Shown in pieces: positions 62,930 to 64,000 of a stretch of DNA of 64,000 nucleotides. A program made the translations under genes and the position numbers. Source of the DNA: Candidatus Tumulicola sp. (lineage in GTDB: Bacteria > Vulcanimicrobiota > Vulcanimicrobiia > Eremiobacterales > Eremiobacteraceae); the NCBI GenBank assembly GCA_035601835.1, contig DATNNM010000010.1, positions 62,001 through 126,000 on the forward strand. The letters are read 5' to 3'. The notes under the pieces are model-generated. The model saw only the letters and a list, made by a program, of their open reading frames with translations. It did not search any database and was not told the DNA's origin. Within the stretch, counting starts at the first letter, position 1; each line of letters starts with the position of its first letter.

Positions 62930-64000
62930 ATGGAACAGGCAGACCTCATCGTCATCGGCGGCGGTCAGAGCGGCGTGCCGCTGGCGCTCGACTTCGCGAA
63001 AGCGGGCAAACGCGTCGTGCTGTTCGAGCGCGACAAACTTGGCGGCAGTTGCGCGAACTACGGCTGCACGCCGTCGAAGGCGTTTTTGGGTTCGGCGCAC
63101 GCGGCGGGGCGCGCGCGGCGCGCTGCGAGTCTTTGCGTCCAAGCCGACGTCAGGGTCGATTTCCCCGCGGTGATGAAGCGCACGCGCCGCATTCGCGACG
63201 AGTTTCATGATGGGACTGAAAAGAAAGTCGCCGAGTCAGGCATACGGTTGGTGCGGGCCGAGGCAGCCTTTGCCGGAACGCGCGTGGTCGAGGGCGGCGG
63301 GGTGAAGGTCGAAGCGCCGCTGGTCGTCATCGACACGGGCACGTCGGCGACGATCCCAGACGTGCCCGGCCTCGCCGGCACGCCCTATCTCACCAATGTC
63401 AGTTTCTTCGAGCAGACCGAGCTGCCGGCGCGCTTTGTCGTCATGGGCGGAGGCTACATCGGTTTGGAGCTTGGTCAGGGCATGGCTCGTTGCGGCGCCG
63501 AGGTCCACGTCGTCGACCATCACGCGCACGTGCTCGCGCGTGAAGAGCCGGATGCGGCGGCCGCGCTGGAGACGTCGCTGCTGCAAGACGGCGTGAAGCT
63601 CCATCTCAACGCGAAGACCGCAAAGGTCGAGCACGGCGCAAGCGGCTTCGCCGTGACGCTTGTCGACGGAACGCGCGTCGCCGGCGACGCGCTTTTGGTC
63701 GCCACCGGACGCACGCCCAACACGCAGGCGCTCGCCGCTGCTAAGAGCGGGATCGAGCTCGATGCGCGCGGCTACGTGAAGATCGACGACCAGTTCCACA
63801 CGACATGCGAAGGCGTCTACGCGGTCGGCGATGTCGCCGGCCAGCCCGCATTCACGCACGTGTCGTGGGAGGACTATCGCCGGCTCACGGGCATTCTCGC
63901 GGGCAAGGCGCGCTCGCGAAGCGACCGCGTTCTCGGCTACACGACGTTCACCGAGCCGCAGGTGGCGCGCGCGGGCTTGACGCTCGATGAGGCGCAGAAA
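62930..64000 (+). CDS. FAD-dependent pyridine nucleotide-disulfide oxidoreductase, 3' truncated by window edge
   Basis: The first 357 residues of a mercuric-reductase/dihydrolipoamide-dehydrogenase-like flavoenzyme are visible and the frame is open to the window edge. They contain the FAD-binding GGGQSGVPLALDFAKAGKRVVLFE, the redox-active disulfide in GGSCANYGCTPSK, the second Rossmann motif VVMGGGYIGLELGQGMARCGAEV and the FAD motif GVYAVGDVAG. The dimerisation domain lies beyond position 64000. It starts two bases after the glucosidase stop. The substrate is unknown; mercuric resistance is not implied because no MerA N-terminal domain or mer genes are present. Confidence 0.88.
   Translation, partial: MEQADLIVIGGGQSGVPLALDFAKAGKRVVLFERDKLGGSCANYGCTPSKAFLGSAHAAGRARRAASLCVQADVRVDFPAVMKRTRRIRDEFHDGTEKKVAESGIRLVRAEAAFAGTRVVEGGGVKVEAPLVVIDTGTSATIPDVPGLAGTPYLTNVSFFEQTELPARFVVMGGGYIGLELGQGMARCGAEVHVVDHHAHVLAREEPDAAAALETSLLQDGVKLHLNAKTAKVEHGASGFAVTLVDGTRVAGDALLVATGRTPNTQALAAAKSGIELDARGYVKIDDQFHTTCEGVYAVGDVAGQPAFTHVSWEDYRRLTGILAGKARSRSDRVLGYTTFTEPQVARAGLTLDEAQK

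Noticed and set aside
62930-64000. Mercuric reductase call for the terminal flavoenzyme
   Set aside because: The disulfide-reductase core fits several families, and there is no MerA N-terminal metal domain or mer genes nearby; the C-terminal Cys pair lies beyond the window.

Overview
The window is GC-rich, densely coded bacterial chromosome with about 57 protein genes on both strands. I saw no rRNA or tRNA genes, insertion sequences, phage or CRISPR arrays, and no gene-free stretch above about 230 bases. Two TonB-dependent outer-membrane receptors show a diderm cell. Class III PHA synthase genes, a propionate-to-succinyl-CoA operon, an MqnD homologue (futalosine menaquinone route), GH57 glucan enzymes and a ubiquitous short palindromic repeat together suggest an uncultured lineage of the Candidatus Eremiobacterota (WPS-2) type. 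This taxonomic guess is inference and was not tested by any search.

Layout. 1-2.8 kb: the end of folE2, a secreted S41 peptidase, two VOC proteins and a receiver-like protein. 2.9-8.9 kb: a methylmalonyl-CoA operon (pccB, an epsilon-like small ORF, pccA, methylmalonyl-CoA mutase large subunit, and an epimerase fused behind a Clp N-terminal domain). 9-15.4 kb: a DUF4127 protein behind a livKHMGF-type ABC importer, both on the minus strand. 15.5-18.2 kb: a secreted esterase, a small cysteine-rich secreted protein and a BtuF-like protein. 18.4-31.7 kb: two paralogous TonB receptors with peptidoglycan-recycling genes (murQ, a GlcNAc kinase, anmK, a beta-lactamase-like hydrolase, nagZ), an NHL lipoprotein and an orphan secreted protein. 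31.7-36.7 kb: a secreted M16 peptidase and a CBM9/DUF5916 barrel. 36.7-42.8 kb: phaA-phaJ-phaB-phasin-phaE-phaC plus an ornithine cyclodeaminase-like gene, transcribed as one minus-strand block. 42.9-49.5 kb: small proteins, an Lrp-type sensor, an aldo/keto reductase, MqnD, a DUF59 factor, an ABC-2 exporter, a diguanylate cyclase and a thioesterase. 49.5-52.8 kb: an M1 aminopeptidase, a membrane protein and a RidA protein. 52.8-62.9 kb: glycogen metabolism (alpha-glucan phosphorylase, two GH57 enzymes, glgC, a GH63/MGH1-like glucosidase). 62.9 kb to the end: a truncated flavin disulfide reductase.

Functionally the region joins propionate assimilation, PHA storage, glycogen storage and recycling or scavenging of cell-wall sugars. 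The two strongest leads are the Clp-N/methylmalonyl-CoA epimerase fusion and a family of about 40 short hairpin elements. The elements keep paired but different stems, share a CTAAAG-type centre and a ctacat-like tail, lie almost all in one orientation, fill every convergent gene junction that has room, and in three places lie in frame inside coding sequence.
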